Source: Lasioglossum baleicum
Lineage: Eukaryota; Arthropoda; Insecta; Hymenoptera; Halictidae
DNA: 64,000 nucleotides
Assembly (NCBI RefSeq): GCF_051020765.1
Contig: NW_027469122.1
Span: 434,001-498,000 of the forward strand
Reading direction: 5' to 3'
Shown piece by piece: positions 34,204 through 48,577 of the stretch; within the stretch, counting starts at the first letter, position 1, and every line of letters starts with the position of its first letter. The notes under the pieces were generated by a model. The model searched no databases. It was not told the DNA's origin and worked only from the letters and a program-made list of their open reading frames with translations. The position numbers and the translations under genes are program-made.

Positions 34204-36683
34204 CCCTTGGTTACGGTTGATCGCCTGTTCCGGTTCGGTGACCCGACCAATCAGGATCGAGCTCGGATGAATTTATGTTTGTCATTGTTATGTTAACTTG
34301 CTGTTGAGTGCACGCATCTGGAAATAAATCGTTGAATTTGTTTGCCGTATATCAAACTCTACGGAAATGTTTCTGTTTGGAATACCTTATGAAAATGTTT
34401 CATTTTGGAATACGCCATGAAATATGTAGATAACATAAATTTACATCTTAAGATGTTTTCTTGCAATGACATAGGGAGTGGTATAGGTATGATGTTTAAC
34501 CCACCGTCGGACGGAGCGGTTCTAGGAGATACATCAATCACTATTTTGTGCAAAGTGATACATCCTTAAGCGGCGCGAACCCCTGGCCACTAGTAGCTTA
34601 ATGTAAATGCTGTAATGTTGATTAGTTTTACATATCAGAGACACATTGTATTAACCCTCATACGCTCCTCAAGAATATTTTCCTCAATCCGCGAGTGGTT
34701 CGTAAGTCGGTCCGGATTGAGATCAGCTTGAGCCCAACGCTAGATTTCTAAAAACCGCGCGGAAATTGCGTAACAGCAACGGAGGAAATTAAGGGGCCGC
34801 CACACCGCTTAGGGAAACTAAATTCCTCAATTTCGAACAAATTTCGGATCTTATGGTTAGGACAGAGACGGAACGAAGCTAGCAGCCACTAGTGCGATAA
34901 AGATGGTACATTAGATAGAAGTCCAGACTTTGTAAACTCAAACGTCGAAAAAAACTTCTTTTTTATATTGATGTTCCCTGACACCCCCCCCCCCCCGCGG
35001 AGAGGGGAAATTAGTTTAGATTGCCCCGAGGCCGACAAAATCCCCCGACCCGCTAGGTCATACCGGGAGTTTTGAGGGAATCAGAGTCAATCTCAGTCCT
35101 GAACTAAAAAGAGAGGAAATTCTGGTGGAGGACAGGCGCAAAGTTTAGTATTTTGTTCCTACCACCCCCGAGTAGGGTGTCATTTGAAAGAGCTCGGGAA
35201 GAGGTATTGAGCCTCATAGGCTAGGAGCGCCTCCGAGGTCATCCGAAGGGCGTATAGCGTTTCTCGTAAATTAGAAAAGTTCTGTATGTATTTGGAGTCG
35301 CGAGGGCATTAGGATCTCGATCCCGAGGTCAGAGTGGAGGTGCCTTTGACTTTGAAAATTCTGACAAAGCCAAAGGTCTTGGAAATCTTTTTCAGATTTT
35401 CAAGGTCAAGGTCAAGGTCAAAGGTGCAGGCGGGATCAGGAACCTCCCCCGAAGGTCGCCATATAAATTTGCGGTGTCGAGCGACAAAAAGTAGTGAAAA
35501 ATGGCATAGAATAGGTTAATTTAGCAATTAAGGATTTAGGTTTTAGGCTGCGTGCGGATAGGAATAGTGTTAAACGGTTAGATTTAAGAGTGCGGTTTCA
35601 ATGTTTCATATAGTTTGGATTGACATCTGTAAGGAAAAAATAAAATCCAGGTCAGGTTAATTTTTATTAAAATTGATCATAAAAAAAGGGACCACAATTA
35701 CGATTATGAAATTTCGCGCGCGCCAAAGAACTGTGTTTACGGAACCTTTAAATGGACACAAAATAAATGACCCCCGCCGATTATGAATACGAAATTTCGA
35801 AAAAAAAATTTTTCTGTAAATGTTACGCGTTACACTTGTGTTATATGATTACGAAATATTGCAAAAAATCGATTGTCACGATAAAATTTTGGTAACAAAG
35901 GCGATCTAGATTGGGCGCCGAAAAAAGAAGGTTCGAGAAGAAGTATCAAAAGCTCTCATGATTTATTTAAACATATTTCAACGAATTGCAGCAATGTAGT
36001 ACGTCATTTGTAATGAAAGATTATTTGATGTTATAGGATCGGATTTTTCCAAGATCCCTGTTTCTGATCACAGACACTCTGTTAAACTGAAGCACTTCAA
36101 TTTAACATGCACTATTTGATATATTGGATGATTGCAAAAGCTCATACTCAATTTACCTCGTGAACTTGTCTGAAACTAAACGTGCAACTTCTACGGAAAA
36201 GGAAATCACAGGTTGTAAAATGTTCGGAGACAATTATAGAAAACAGAGTTACAGACTATATAATTGATTAATAAAACTGTTATTTATCCCAAATAGGGTA
36301 CGAACTTTTGCAAACACATTACTAATACATTACGTTTAGTAATACATTATTGGCTAACGATTGAAGGCTGTTAAAGGATCTGGTAAAGAATCATTGATCA
36401 TGGACTTTAGAAAATGACGAAAAGATATTATATCTTAAATATAAACATATTATTAATATATTCAACGAAAAATATCCTGCATCGCTTATGGGAAGCAGTA
36501 GTTAGATTTTTAAAAAAATACTGTCCACACTTGGACATCAGTCAATTATACATATAGGGGAAAATTATAACAAGATTTTCTTGTGATCAAACAATGGATT
36601 ATATGTACTTACTTAGACTACATTATCCTAACAACTAGTCAATTCACTCATAAGAGCACGTCAAGATAAAATTGACTAACCTC

Positions 36684-37118
36684 TTACATTCTAATACATC
36701 TACTACGCCTCGAAGTTATTGAACCCACGCTCGCCACACTCTGCACTGGATTTCGAGGAATTTTTCGAACCACTCCAGTTTTGGTTCTGTCGAAAGGAAC
36801 AACTCTTCTCACCTGTGCAGGAATTATTAGATCCCTCTGTACAATCGTTCTCGGCTCATCCACAGCTTCCCCTAGAAAACGTTCATTCATTATCCGCATT
36901 GCACGTTGCTTATGATGCCTAGCGGTTTGTCTTAGGATCTTGTCCGCCCTACAGACATTTAACCATTTCCGTGACACTTGAGCAGCGCAAAGCAGAGACT
37001 TAGGCTCCAACTTGCGTAGAATCAGCTGGGATATCTCCGGCGGGAGTTCAGAAATGAAATCCAACTTGGCAGGTTCCAGTAGTCCTAGCGCACGCAGGAA
37101 AGACCTGAAGAACTCCAT
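36684..37118 (-). CDS. Small F-box protein, 144 aa (unit 12)
   Basis: Intact, with Val110Asp. The initiator carries the TCATTA variant. This unit has the longest C-tract of the array (17 C). Confidence 0.7.
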   Translation of the reverse strand: MEFFRSFLRALGLLEPAKLDFISELPPEISQLILRKLEPKSLLCAAQVSRKWLNVCRADKILRQTARHHKQRAMRIMNERFLGEAVDEPRTIVQRDLIIPAQVRRVVPFDRTKTGVVRKIPRNPVQSVASVGSITSRRSRCIRM

Positions 37119-37958
37119 GTTGCCGCTGCAGCGTCAGGATCTCTAATGATCTACTGTTCCAAATTTTGGGTTTATATACCCTTGGTTACGGTTGATCGCC
37201 TGTTCCGGTTCGGTGACCCGACCAATCAGGATCGAGCTCGGATGAATTTATGTTTGTCATTGTTATGTTAACTTGCTGTTGAGTGCACGCATCTGGAAAT
37301 AGATCGTTGAATTTGTTTGCCGTATATCAAACTCTAGGGAAATGTTTCTGTTTGGAATACCTTATGAAAATGTTTCATTTTGGAATACGCCATGAAATAT
37401 GTAGATAACATAAATTTACATCTTAAGATGTTTTCTTGCAATGACATAGGGAGTGGTATAGGTATGATGTTTAACCCACCGTCGGACGGAGCGGTTCTAG
37501 GAGATACATCAATCACTATTTTGTGCAGTGTGATACAACCTTAAGCGGCGCGGACCCCTGGCCACTAGTAGCTTAATGTAAATGCTGTAATGTTGATTAG
37601 TTTTACATATCAGAGACACATTGTATTAACCCTCATACGCTCCTCAAGAATATTTTCCTCAATCCGCGAGTGGTTCGTAAGTCGGTCCGCATTGAGATCA
37701 GCTTGAGCCCAACGCTAGATTTCTAAAAACCGCGCGGAAATTGCGTAACAGCAACGGAGGAAATTAAGGGGCCGCCACACCGCTTAGGGAAACTAAATTC
37801 CTCAATTTCGAACAAATTTCGGATCTTATGGTTAGGACAGAGACGGAACGAAGCTAGCAGCCACTAGTGCGATAAAGATGGTACATTAGATAGAAGTCCA
37901 GACTTTGTAAACTCAAACGTCGAAAAAAACTTCTTTTTTATATTGATGTTCCCTGACA

Positions 37959-37975
37959 CCCCCCCCCCCCCCCCC
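37959..37975 (+). repeat. Length-variable C-tract of the unit, longest copy (17 C, unit 12)
   Basis: Each unit has a C-run between CCCTGACA and GCGGAGAGG. Counts from unit 1 to 17 are 7,7,7,7,7,7,11,10,12,15,13,17,15,7, interrupted (CCCCTCC), 7,7. The expanded tracts are confined to units 7 to 13. Confidence 0.85.
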
Positions 37976-39662
37976 GCGGAGAGGGGAAATTAGTTTAGAT
38001 TGACCCGAGGCCGACAAAATCCCCCGACCCGCTAGGTCATACCGGGAGTTTTGAGGGAATCAGAGTCAATCTCAGTCCTGAACTAAAAAGAGAGGAAATT
38101 CTGGTGGAGGACAGGCGCAAAGTTTAGTATTTTGTTCCTACCACCCCCGAGTAGGGTGTCATTTGAAAGAGCTCGGGAAGAGGTATTGAGCCTCATAGGC
38201 TAGGAGCGCCTCCGAGGTCATCCGAAGGGCGTATAGCGTTTCTCGTAAATTAGAAAAGTTCTGTATGTATTTGGAGTCGCGAGGGCATTAGGATCTCGAT
38301 CCCGAGGTCAGAGTGGAGGTGCCTTTGACTTTGAAAATTCTGACAAAGCCAAAGGTCTTGGAAATCTTTTTCAGATTTTCAAGGTCAAGGTCAAGGTCAA
38401 AGGTGCAGGCGGGATCAGGAACCTCCCCCGAAGGTCGCCATATAAATTTGCGGTGTCGAGCGACAAAAAGTAGTGAAAAATGGCATAGAATAGGTTAATT
38501 TAGCAATTAAGGATTTAGGTTTTAGGCTGCGTGCGGATAGGAATAGTGTTAAACGGTTAGATTTAAGAGTGCGGTTTCAATGTTTGATATAGTTTAGATT
38601 GACATCTGTAAGGAAAAAATAAAATCCAGGTCAGGTTAATTTTTATTAAAATTGATTATAAAAAAAGGGACCACAATTACGATTATGAAATTTCGCGCGC
38701 GCCAAAGAACTGAGTTTACGGAACCTTTAAATGGACACAAAATAAATGACCCCCGCCGATTATGAATACGAAATTTCGAAAAAAAAAATTTTCTGTAAAT
38801 GTTACGCGTTACACTTGTGTTATATGATTACGAAATATTGCAAAAAATCGATTGTCACGATAAAATTTTGGTAACAAAGGCGATCTAGATTGGGCGCCGA
38901 AAAAAGAAGGTTCGAGAAGAAGTATCAAAAGCTCTCATGATTTATTTAAACATATTTCAACGAATTGCAGCAATGTAGTACGTCATTTGTAATGAAAGAT
39001 TATTTGATGTTATAGGATCGGATTTTTCCAAGATCCCTGTTTCTGATCACAGACACTGTGTTAAACTGAAGCACTTCAATTTAACATGCACTATTTCATA
39101 TATTGGATGATTGCAAAAGCTCATACTCAATTTACCTCGTGAACTTGTCTGAAACTAAACGTGCAACTTCTACGGAAAAGGAAATCACAGGTTGTAAAAT
39201 GTTCGGAGACAATTATAGAAAACAGAGTTACAGACTATATAATTGATTAATAAAACTGTTATTTATCCCAAATAGGGTACGAACTTTTGCAAACACATTA
39301 CTAATACATTACGTTTAGTAATACATTATTGGCTAACGATTGAAGGCTGTTAAAGGATCTGGTAAAGAATCATTGGTCATGGACTTTAGAAAATGACGAA
39401 AAGATATTATATCTTAAATATAAACATATTATTAATATATTCAACGAAAAATATCCTGCATCGCTTATGGGAAGCAGTAGTTAGATTTTTAAAAAAATAC
39501 TGTCCACACTTGGACATCAGTCAATTATACATATAGGGGAAAATTATAACAAGATTTTCTTGTGATCAAACAATGGACTATATGTACTTACTTAGACTAC
39601 ATTATCCTAACAACTAGTCAATTCACTCATAAGAGCACGTCAAGATAAAATTGACTAACATC

Positions 39663-40097
39663 TTACATTCTAATACATCTACTACGCCTCGAAGTTATTG
39701 AACCCACGCTCGCCACACTCTGCACTGGATTTCGAGGAATTTTTCGAACCACTCCAGTTTTGGTTCTGACGAAAGGAACAACTCTTCTCACCTGTGCAGG
39801 AATTATTAGATCCCTCTGTACAATCGTTCTCGGCTCATCCACAGCTTCCCCTCGAAAACGTTCATTCATTATCCGCATTGCACGTTGCTTATGATGCCTA
39901 GCGGTTTGTCTTAGGATCTTGTCCGCCCTACATACATTTAACCATTTCCGTGACACTTGAGCAGCGCAAAGCAGAGACTTAGGCTCCAACTTGCGTAGAA
40001 TCAGCTGGGATATCTCCGGCGGGAGTTCAGAAATGAAATCCAACTTGGCAGGTTCCAGTAGTCCTAGCGCACGCAGGAAAGACCTGAAGAACTCCAT
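39663..40097 (-). CDS. Small F-box protein, 144 aa (unit 13)
   Basis: Intact, with Leu82Arg as in unit 11. The initiator is the TCATTA variant, the last of the three units that have it. Confidence 0.7.
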   Translation of the reverse strand: MEFFRSFLRALGLLEPAKLDFISELPPEISQLILRKLEPKSLLCAAQVSRKWLNVCRADKILRQTARHHKQRAMRIMNERFRGEAVDEPRTIVQRDLIIPAQVRRVVPFVRTKTGVVRKIPRNPVQSVASVGSITSRRSRCIRM

Positions 40098-42639
40098 GTT
40101 GCCGCTGCAGCGTCAGGATCTCTAATGATCTACTGTTCCAAATTTTGGGTTTATATACCCTTGGTTACGGTTGATCGCCTGTTCCGGTTCGGTGACCCGA
40201 CCAATCAGGATCGAGCTCGGATGAATTTATGTTTGTCATTGTTATGTTAACTTGCTGTTGAGTGCACGCATCTGGAAATAGATCGTTGAATTTGTTTGCC
40301 GTATATCAAACTCTAGGGAAATGTTTCTGTTTGGAATACCTTATGAAAATGTTTCATTTTGGAATACGCCATGAAATATGTAGATAACATAAATTTACAT
40401 CTTAAGATGTTTTCTTGCAATGACATAGGGAGTGGTATAGGTATGATGTTTAACCCACCGTCGGACGGAGCGGTTCTAGGAGATACATCAATCACTATTT
40501 TGTGCAGTGTGATACAACCTTAAGCGGCGCGGACCCCTGGCCACTAGTAGCTTAATGTAAATGCTGTAATGTTGATTAGTTTTACATATCAGAGACACAT
40601 TGTATTAACCCTCATACGCTCCTCAAGAATATTTTCCTCAATCCGCGAGTGGTTCGTAAGTCGGTCCGCATTGAGATCAGCTTGAGCCCAACGCTAGATT
40701 TCTAAAAACCGCGCGGAAATTGCGTAACAGCAACGGAGGAAATTAAGGGGCCGCCACACCGCTTAGGGAAACTAAATTCCTCAATTTCGAACAAATTTCG
40801 GATCTTATGGTTAGGACAGAGACGGAACGAAGCTAGCAGCCACTAGTGCGATAAAGATGGTACATTAGATAGAAGTCCAGACTTTGTAAACTCAAACGTC
40901 GAAAAAAACTTCTTTTTTATATTGATGTTCCCTGACACCCCCCCCCCCCCCCGCGGAGAGGGGAAATTAGTTTAGATTGACCCGAGGCCGACAAAATCCC
41001 CCGACCCGCTAGGTCATACCGGGAGTTTTGAGGGAATCAGAGTCAATCTCAGTCCTGAACTAAAAAGAGAGGAAATTCTGGTGGAGGACAGGCGCAAAGT
41101 TTAGTATTTTGTTCCTACCACCCCCGAGTAGGGTGTCATTTGAAAGAGCTCGGGAAGAGGTATTGAGCCTCATAGGCTAGGAGCGCCTCCGAGGTCATCC
41201 GAAGGGCGTATAGCGTTTCTCGTAAATTAGAAAAGTTCTGTATGTATTTGGAGTCGCGAGGGCATTAGGATCTCGATCCCGAGGTCAGAGTGGAGGTGCC
41301 TTTGACTTTGAAAATTCTGACAAAGCCAAAGGTCTTGGAAATCTTTTTCAGATTTTCAAGGTCAAGGTCAAGGTCAAAGGTGCAGGCGGGATCAGGAACC
41401 TCCCCCGAAGGTCGCCATATAAATTTGCGGTGTCGAGCGACAAAAAGTAGTGAAAAATGGCATAGAATAGGTTAATTTAGCAATTAAGGATTTAGGTTTT
41501 AGGCTGCGTGCGGATAGGAATAGTGTTAAACGGTTAGATTTAAGAGTGCGGTTTCAATGTTTGATATAGTTTAGATTGACATCTGTAAGGAAAAAATAAA
41601 ATCCAGGTCAGGTTAATTTTTATTAAAATTGATTATAAAAAAAGGGACCACAATTACGATTATGAAATTTCGCGCGCGCCAAAGAACTGAGTTTACGGAA
41701 CCTTTAAATGGACACAAAATAAATGACCCCCGCCGATTATGAATACGAAATTTCGAAAAAAAAAATTTTCTGTAAATGTTACGCGTTACACTTGTGTTAT
41801 ATGATTACGAAATATTGCAAAAAATCGATTGTCACGATAAAATTTTGGTAACAAAGGCGATCTAGATTGGGCGCCGAAAAAAGAAGGTTCGAGAAGAAGT
41901 ATCAAAAGCTCTCATGATTTATTTAAACATATTTCAACGAATTGCAGCAATGTAGTACGTCATTTGTAATGAAAGATTATTTGATGTTATAGGATCGGAT
42001 TTTTCCAAGATCCCTGTTTCTGATCACAGACACTGTGTTAAACTGAAGCACTTCAATTTAACATGCACTATTTCATATATTGGATGATTGCAAAAGCTCA
42101 TACTCAATTTACCTCGTGAACTTGTCTGAAACTAAACGTGCAACTTCTACGGAAAAGGAAATCACAGGTTGTAAAATGTTCGGAGACAATTATAGAAAAC
42201 AGAGTTACAGACTATATAATTGATTAATAAAACTGTTATTTATCCCAAATAGGGTACGAACTTTTGCAAACACATTACTAATACATTACGTTTAGTAATA
42301 CATTATTGGCTAACGATTGAAGGCTGTTAAAGGATCTGGTAAAGAATCATTGGTCATGGACTTTAGAAAATGACGAAAAGATATTATATCTTAAATATAA
42401 ACATATTATTAATATATTCAACGAAAAATATCCTGCATCGCTTATGGGAAGCAGTAGTTAGATTTTTAAAAAAATACTGTCCACACTTGGACATCAGTCA
42501 ATTATACATATAGGGGAAAATTATAACAAGATTTTCTTGTGATCAAACAATGGACTATATGTACTTACTTAGACTACATTATCCTAACAACTAGTCAATT
42601 CACTCATAAGAGCACGTCAAGATAAAATTGACTAACATC

Positions 42640-43074
42640 TTACATTCTAATACATCTACTACGCCTCGAAGTTATTGAACCCACGCTCGCCACACTCTGC
42701 ACTGGATTTCGAGGAATTTTTCGAACCATTCCAGTTTTGTTTCTGACGAAAGGAACAACTCTTCTCACCTGTGCAGGAATTATTAGATCTCTCTGTACAA
42801 TCGTTCTCGGCTCATCCACAGCTTCCCCTAGAAAACGTTCATTCATTATCCGCATTGCACGTTGCTTATGATGCCTAGCGGTTTGTCTTAGGATCTTGTC
42901 TGCCCTACAGACATTTAACCATTTCCGTGACACTTGAGCAGCGCAAAGCAGAGACTTAGGCTCCAACTTGCGTAGAATCAGCTGGGATATCTCCGGCGGG
43001 AGTTCAGAAATGAAATCCAACTTGGCAGGTTCCAGTAGTCCTAGCGCACGGAGGAAAGACCTGAAGAACTCCAT
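42640..43074 (-). CDS. Small F-box protein, 144 aa (unit 14)
   Basis: Intact, with Thr112Asn and Val116Met, both shared with units 15 to 17. It is the first unit of the right-hand block and returns to the short C-tract and the TCATTC initiator. Confidence 0.7.
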   Translation of the reverse strand: MEFFRSFLRALGLLEPAKLDFISELPPEISQLILRKLEPKSLLCAAQVSRKWLNVCRADKILRQTARHHKQRAMRIMNERFLGEAVDEPRTIVQRDLIIPAQVRRVVPFVRNKTGMVRKIPRNPVQSVASVGSITSRRSRCIRM

Positions 43075-45608
43075 GTTGCCGCTGCAGCGTCAGGATCTCG
43101 AATGATCTACTGTTCCAAATTTTGGGTTTATATACCCTTGGTTACGGTTGATCGCCTGTTCCGGTTCGGTGACCCGACCAATCAGGATCGAGCTCGGGTG
43201 AATTTATGTTTGTCATTGTTATGTTAACTTGCTGTTGAGTGCACGCATCAGGAAATAAATCGTTGAATTTGTTTGCCGTATATCAAACTCTAGGGAAATG
43301 TTTCTGTTTGGAATACCTTATGAAAAAGGTTTCATTTTGGAATACGCCATGAAATATGTAGATAACATAAATTTACATCTTAAGATGTTTTCTTTCCATG
43401 ACATAGGGAGTGGTATAGGTATGATGTTTAACCTACCGTCGGGCGCAGCGGTTCTAGGAGATACATCAATCACTATTTTGAGCAGTGTGATACATCCTTA
43501 AGCGGCGCAAACCCCTAGCTACTAGTAGCTTAATGTAAATGCTGTAATGTTGATTAGTTTTACAAATCAGAGACACATTCTATTAACCCTCATACGCCCC
43601 TCAAGAATATTTTCCTCAATCCGCGAGTGGTTCGTAAGTCGGTCCGGATTGAGATCAGCTTGAGCCCAACGCTAGATTTCTAAAAACCGCGCGGAAATTG
43701 AGTAACAGCAACGGAGGAAATTAAGGGGCCGCCACACCGGTTAGGGAAACTAAATTCCTCAATTTCGAACAAATTTCGGATCTTATGGTTAGGACAGAGA
43801 CGGAACGAAGCTTGCAGCCACTAGTGCGATAAAGATGGTACATTAGATAGAAGTCCAGACTTTGAAAACTCAAACGTCGAAAAAAACTTCTTTTTTATAT
43901 TGATGTTCCCTGACACCCCCCCGCGGAGAGGGGAAATTAGTTTAGATTGCCCCGAGGCCGACAAAACCCCCGACCCGCTAGGTCATACCAGGAGTTTTGA
44001 GGGAATCAGAGTCAATCTCTGTTCTGAACTAAAAAGAGAGGAAATTCTGGTGGAGGACAGGCGCGAGGTTTAGTATTTTGTTCCTACCACCCCTGAGTAG
44101 GGTGTCATTTGAAAGAGCTCGGGAAGAGGTATTGAGCCTCATAGGCTAGGAGCGCCTGCGAGGTCATCCGATGGGCGTATAGCGTTTCTCGTAAATTAGA
44201 AAATTTCTGTATGTATTTGGAGTCGCGAGGACATTAGGATCTCTATCCCGAGGTCAGAGTGGAGGTGCCTTTGACTTTGAAAATTCTGACAAAGCCAAAG
44301 GTCTTGGAAACCTTTTTCAGATTTTCAAGGTCAAGGTCAAAGTCAAAGGTGCAGGCGGGATCAGGAACCTCCCCCGAAGGTCGCCATATAAATTTGCGGT
44401 GTCGAGCGACAACAAGTAGTGAAAAATGGCATAGAATAGGTTAATTTAGCAATTAAGGATTTAGGTTTTAGGCTGCGTGCGGATAGGAATAGTGTTAAAC
44501 GGTTAGATTTAAGAGTGCGGTTTCAATGTTTCATATAGTTTGGATTGACATCTGTAAGGAAAAAATAAAATCCAGGTTAGGTCAATTTTTATTAAAATTG
44601 ATTATAAAAAAAGGGACCACAATTACGATTATGAAATTTCGCGCGCGCCAAAGAACTGTGATTACGGAACCTTTAAATGGACACAAAATAAATGACCCCC
44701 GCCGATTATGAAAACGAAATTTCGAAAAAAAAAATTTTCTGTAAATGATACGCGTTACACTTGTGTTATATGATTACGAAATATTGCAAAAAATCGATTG
44801 TCACGATAAAATTTTGGTAACAAAGGCGATCTAGATTGGGCGCCGAAAAAAGAAGGTTCGAGAAGAAGTATCAAAAGCTCTCATGATTTATTTAAACATA
44901 TTTCAACGAATTGCAGCAATGGAGTACGTCATTTGTAATGAAAGATTATTTGATGTTATAGGATCGGATTTTTCCAAGATCCCTGTTTCTGATCACAGAC
45001 ACTCTGTTAAACTGAAGCACTTCAATTTAACATGCACTATTTCATATATTGGATGATTGCAAAAGCTCATACTCAATTTACCTCGTGAACTTGTCTGAAA
45101 CTAAACGTGCAACTTCTACGGAAAAGGAAATCACAGGTTGTAAAATGTTCGGAGACAATTATAGAAAACAGAGTTACAGACTATATAATTGATTAATAAA
45201 ACTGTTATTTATCCCAAATAGGGTACGAACTTTTGCAAACACATTACTAATACATTACGTTTAGTAATACATTATTGGCTAACGATTGAAGGCTGTTAAA
45301 GGATCTAGTAAAGAATCATTGGTCATGGACTTTAGAAAATGACGAAAATATATTATATCTTAAATATAAACATATTATTAATATATTCCACGAAAAATAT
45401 CCTGCATCGCTTATGGGAAGCAGTAGTTAGATTTTTTAAAAAATACTGTCCACACTTGGACATCAGTCAATTATACATATAGGGGAAAATTATAACAAGA
45501 TTTTCTTGTGGTCAAACAATGGATTATATGTACTTACTTAGACTACATTATCCTAACAACTAGTCAATTCACTCATAAGAGCACGTCAAGATAAAATTGA
45601 CTAACATC

Positions 45609-46043
45609 TTACATTCTAATACATCTACTACGCCTCGAAGTTATTGAACCCACGCTCGCCACACTCTGCACTGGATTTCGAGGAATTTTTCGAACCATTC
45701 CAGTTTTGTTTCTGACGAAAGGAACAACTCTTCTCACCTGTGCAGGAATTATTAGATCTCTCTGTACAATCGTTCTCGGCTCATCCACAGCTTCCCCTAG
45801 AAAACGTTCATTCATTATCTGCATTGCACGTTGCTTATGATGCCTAGCGGTTTGTCTTAGGATCTTGTCTGCCCTACAGGCATTTAACCATTTCCGTGAC
45901 ACTTGAGCAGCGCAAAGCAGAGACTTAGGCTCCAACTTGCGTAGAATCAGCTGGGATATCTCCGGCGGGAGTTCAGAAATGAAATCCAACTTGGCAGGTT
46001 CCAGTAGTCCTAACGCACGGAGGAAAGACCTGAAGAACTCCAT
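45609..46043 (-). CDS. Small F-box protein, 144 aa (unit 15)
   Basis: Intact, with Val55Ala inside the F-box, Arg75Gln, Thr112Asn and Val116Met. The protein is identical to those of units 16 and 17. Confidence 0.7.
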   Translation of the reverse strand: MEFFRSFLRALGLLEPAKLDFISELPPEISQLILRKLEPKSLLCAAQVSRKWLNACRADKILRQTARHHKQRAMQIMNERFLGEAVDEPRTIVQRDLIIPAQVRRVVPFVRNKTGMVRKIPRNPVQSVASVGSITSRRSRCIRM

Positions 46044-48577
46044 GTTGCCGCTGCAGCGTCAGGATCTCGAATGATCTACTGTTCCAAATTTTGGGTTTAT
46101 ATACCCTTGGTTACGGTTGATCGCCTGTTCCGGTTCGGTGACCCGACCAATCAGGATCGAGCTCGGATGAATTTATGTTTGTCATTGTTATGTTAACTTG
46201 CTGTTGAGTGCACGCATCAGGAAATAAATTGTTGAATTTGTTTGCCGTATATCAAACTCTAGGGAAATGTTTCTGTTTGGAATACCTTATGAAAATGTTT
46301 CATTTTGGAATACGCCATGAAATATGCAGATAACATAAATTTACATCTTAAGATGTTTTCTTTCCATGACATAGGGAGTGATATAGGTATGATGTTTAAC
46401 CTACCGTCGGGCGCAGCGGTTCTAGGAGATACATCAATCACTATTTTGAGCAGTGTGATACATCCTTAAGCGGCGCAAACCCCTAGCTACTAGTAGCTTA
46501 ATGTAAATGCTGTAATGTTGATTAGTTTTACATTTCAGAGACTCATTGTCTTAACCCTCATACGCTCCTCAAGAATATTTTCCTCAATCCGCGAGTGGTT
46601 CGTAAGTCGGTCCGGGTTGAGATCAGCTTGAGCCCAACGCTAGATTTCTAAAAACCGCGCGGAAATTGCGTAACAGCAACGGAGGAAATTAAGGGGCCGC
46701 CACACCGGTTAGGGAAACTAAATTCCTCAATTTCGAACAAATTTCGGATCTTATGGTTAGGACAGAGACGGAACGAAGCTAGCAGCCACTAGTGCGATAA
46801 TGATGGTACATTAGATAGAAGTCCAGACTTTGTAAACTCAAACGTCGAAAAAAACTTCTTTTTATATTGATGTTCCCTGACACCCCTCCGCGGAGAGGGG
46901 AAATTAGTTTAGATTGCCCCGAGGCCGACAAAACCCCCCGACCCGCTAGGTCATACCGGGAGTTTTGAGGAAATCAGAGTCAATAACATTTTTGAACTAA
47001 AAAGAGAGGAAATTCTGGAGGAGGACAGGCGCGAGGTTTAGTATTTTGTTCCTACCACCCCTGAGTAGGGTGTCATTTGAAAGAGCTCGGGAAGAGGTAT
47101 TGAGCCTCATAGGCTAGGAGCGCCTCCGAGGTCATCCGAAGGGCGTATAGCGTTTCTCGTAAATTAGAAAAGTTCTGTATGTATTTGGAGTCGCGAGGGC
47201 ATTAGGATCTCTATCCCGAGGTCAGAGTGGAGGTGCCTTTGACTTTGAAAATTCTGACAAAGCCAAAGGTCTTGGAAACCTTTTTCAGATTTTCAAGGTC
47301 AAGGTCAAAGTCAAAGGTGCAGGCGGGATCAGGAACCTCCCCCGAAGGTCGCCATATAAATTTGCGGTGTCGAGTGACAACAAGTAGTGAAAAATGGCAT
47401 AGAATAGGTTAATTTAGCAATTAAGGATTTAGATTTTAGGCTGCGTGCGGATAGGAATAGTGTTAAACGGTTAGATATAAGAGTGCGGTTTCAATGTTTC
47501 ATATAGTTTGGATTGACATCTGTAAGGAAAAAATAAAATCCAGGTTAGGTTAATTTTTATTAAAATTGATTATAAAAAAAAGGGACCACAATTACGATTA
47601 TGAAATTTCGCGCGCGCCAAAGAACTGTGATTACGGAACCTTTAAATGGACACAAAATAAATGACCCCCGCCGATTATGAAAACGAAATTTCGAAAAAAA
47701 AAATTTTCTGTAAATGATACGCGTTACACTTGTGTTATATGATTACGAAATATTGCAAAAAATCGATTGTCACGATAAAATTTTGGTAACAAAGGCGATC
47801 TAGATTGGGCGCCGAAAAAAGAAGGTTCGAGAAGAAGTATCAAAAGCTCTCATGATTTATTTAAACATATTTCAACGAATTGCAGCAATGGAGTACGTCA
47901 TTTGTAATGAAAGATTATTTGATGTTATAGGATCGGATTTTTCCAAGATCCCTGTTTCTGATCACAGACACTCTGTTAAACTGAAGCACTTCAATTTAAC
48001 ATGCACTATTTCATATATTGGATGATTGCAAAAGCTCATACTCAATTTACCTCGTGAACTTGTCTGAAACTAAACGTGCAACTTCTACGGAAAAGGAAAT
48101 CACAGGTTGTAAAATGTTCGGAGACAATTATAGAAAACAGAGTTACAGACTATATAATTGATTAATAAAACTGTTATTTATCCCAAATAGGGTACGAACT
48201 TTTGCAAACACATTACTAATACATTACGTTTAGTAATACATTATTGGCTAACGATTGAAGGCTGTTAAAGGATCTAGTAAAGAATCATTGGTCATGGACT
48301 TTAGAAAATGACGAAAATATATTATATCTTAAATATAAACATATTATTAATATATTCCACGAAAAATATCCTGCATCGCTTATGGGAAGCAGTAGTTAGA
48401 TTTTTTAAAAAATACTGTCCACACTTGGACATCAGTCAATTATACATATAGGGGAAAATTATAACAAGATTTTCTTGTGGTCAAACAATGGATTATATGT
48501 ACTTACTTAGACTACATTATCCTAACAACTAGTCAATTCACTCATAAGAGCACGTCAAGATAAAATTGACTAACATC

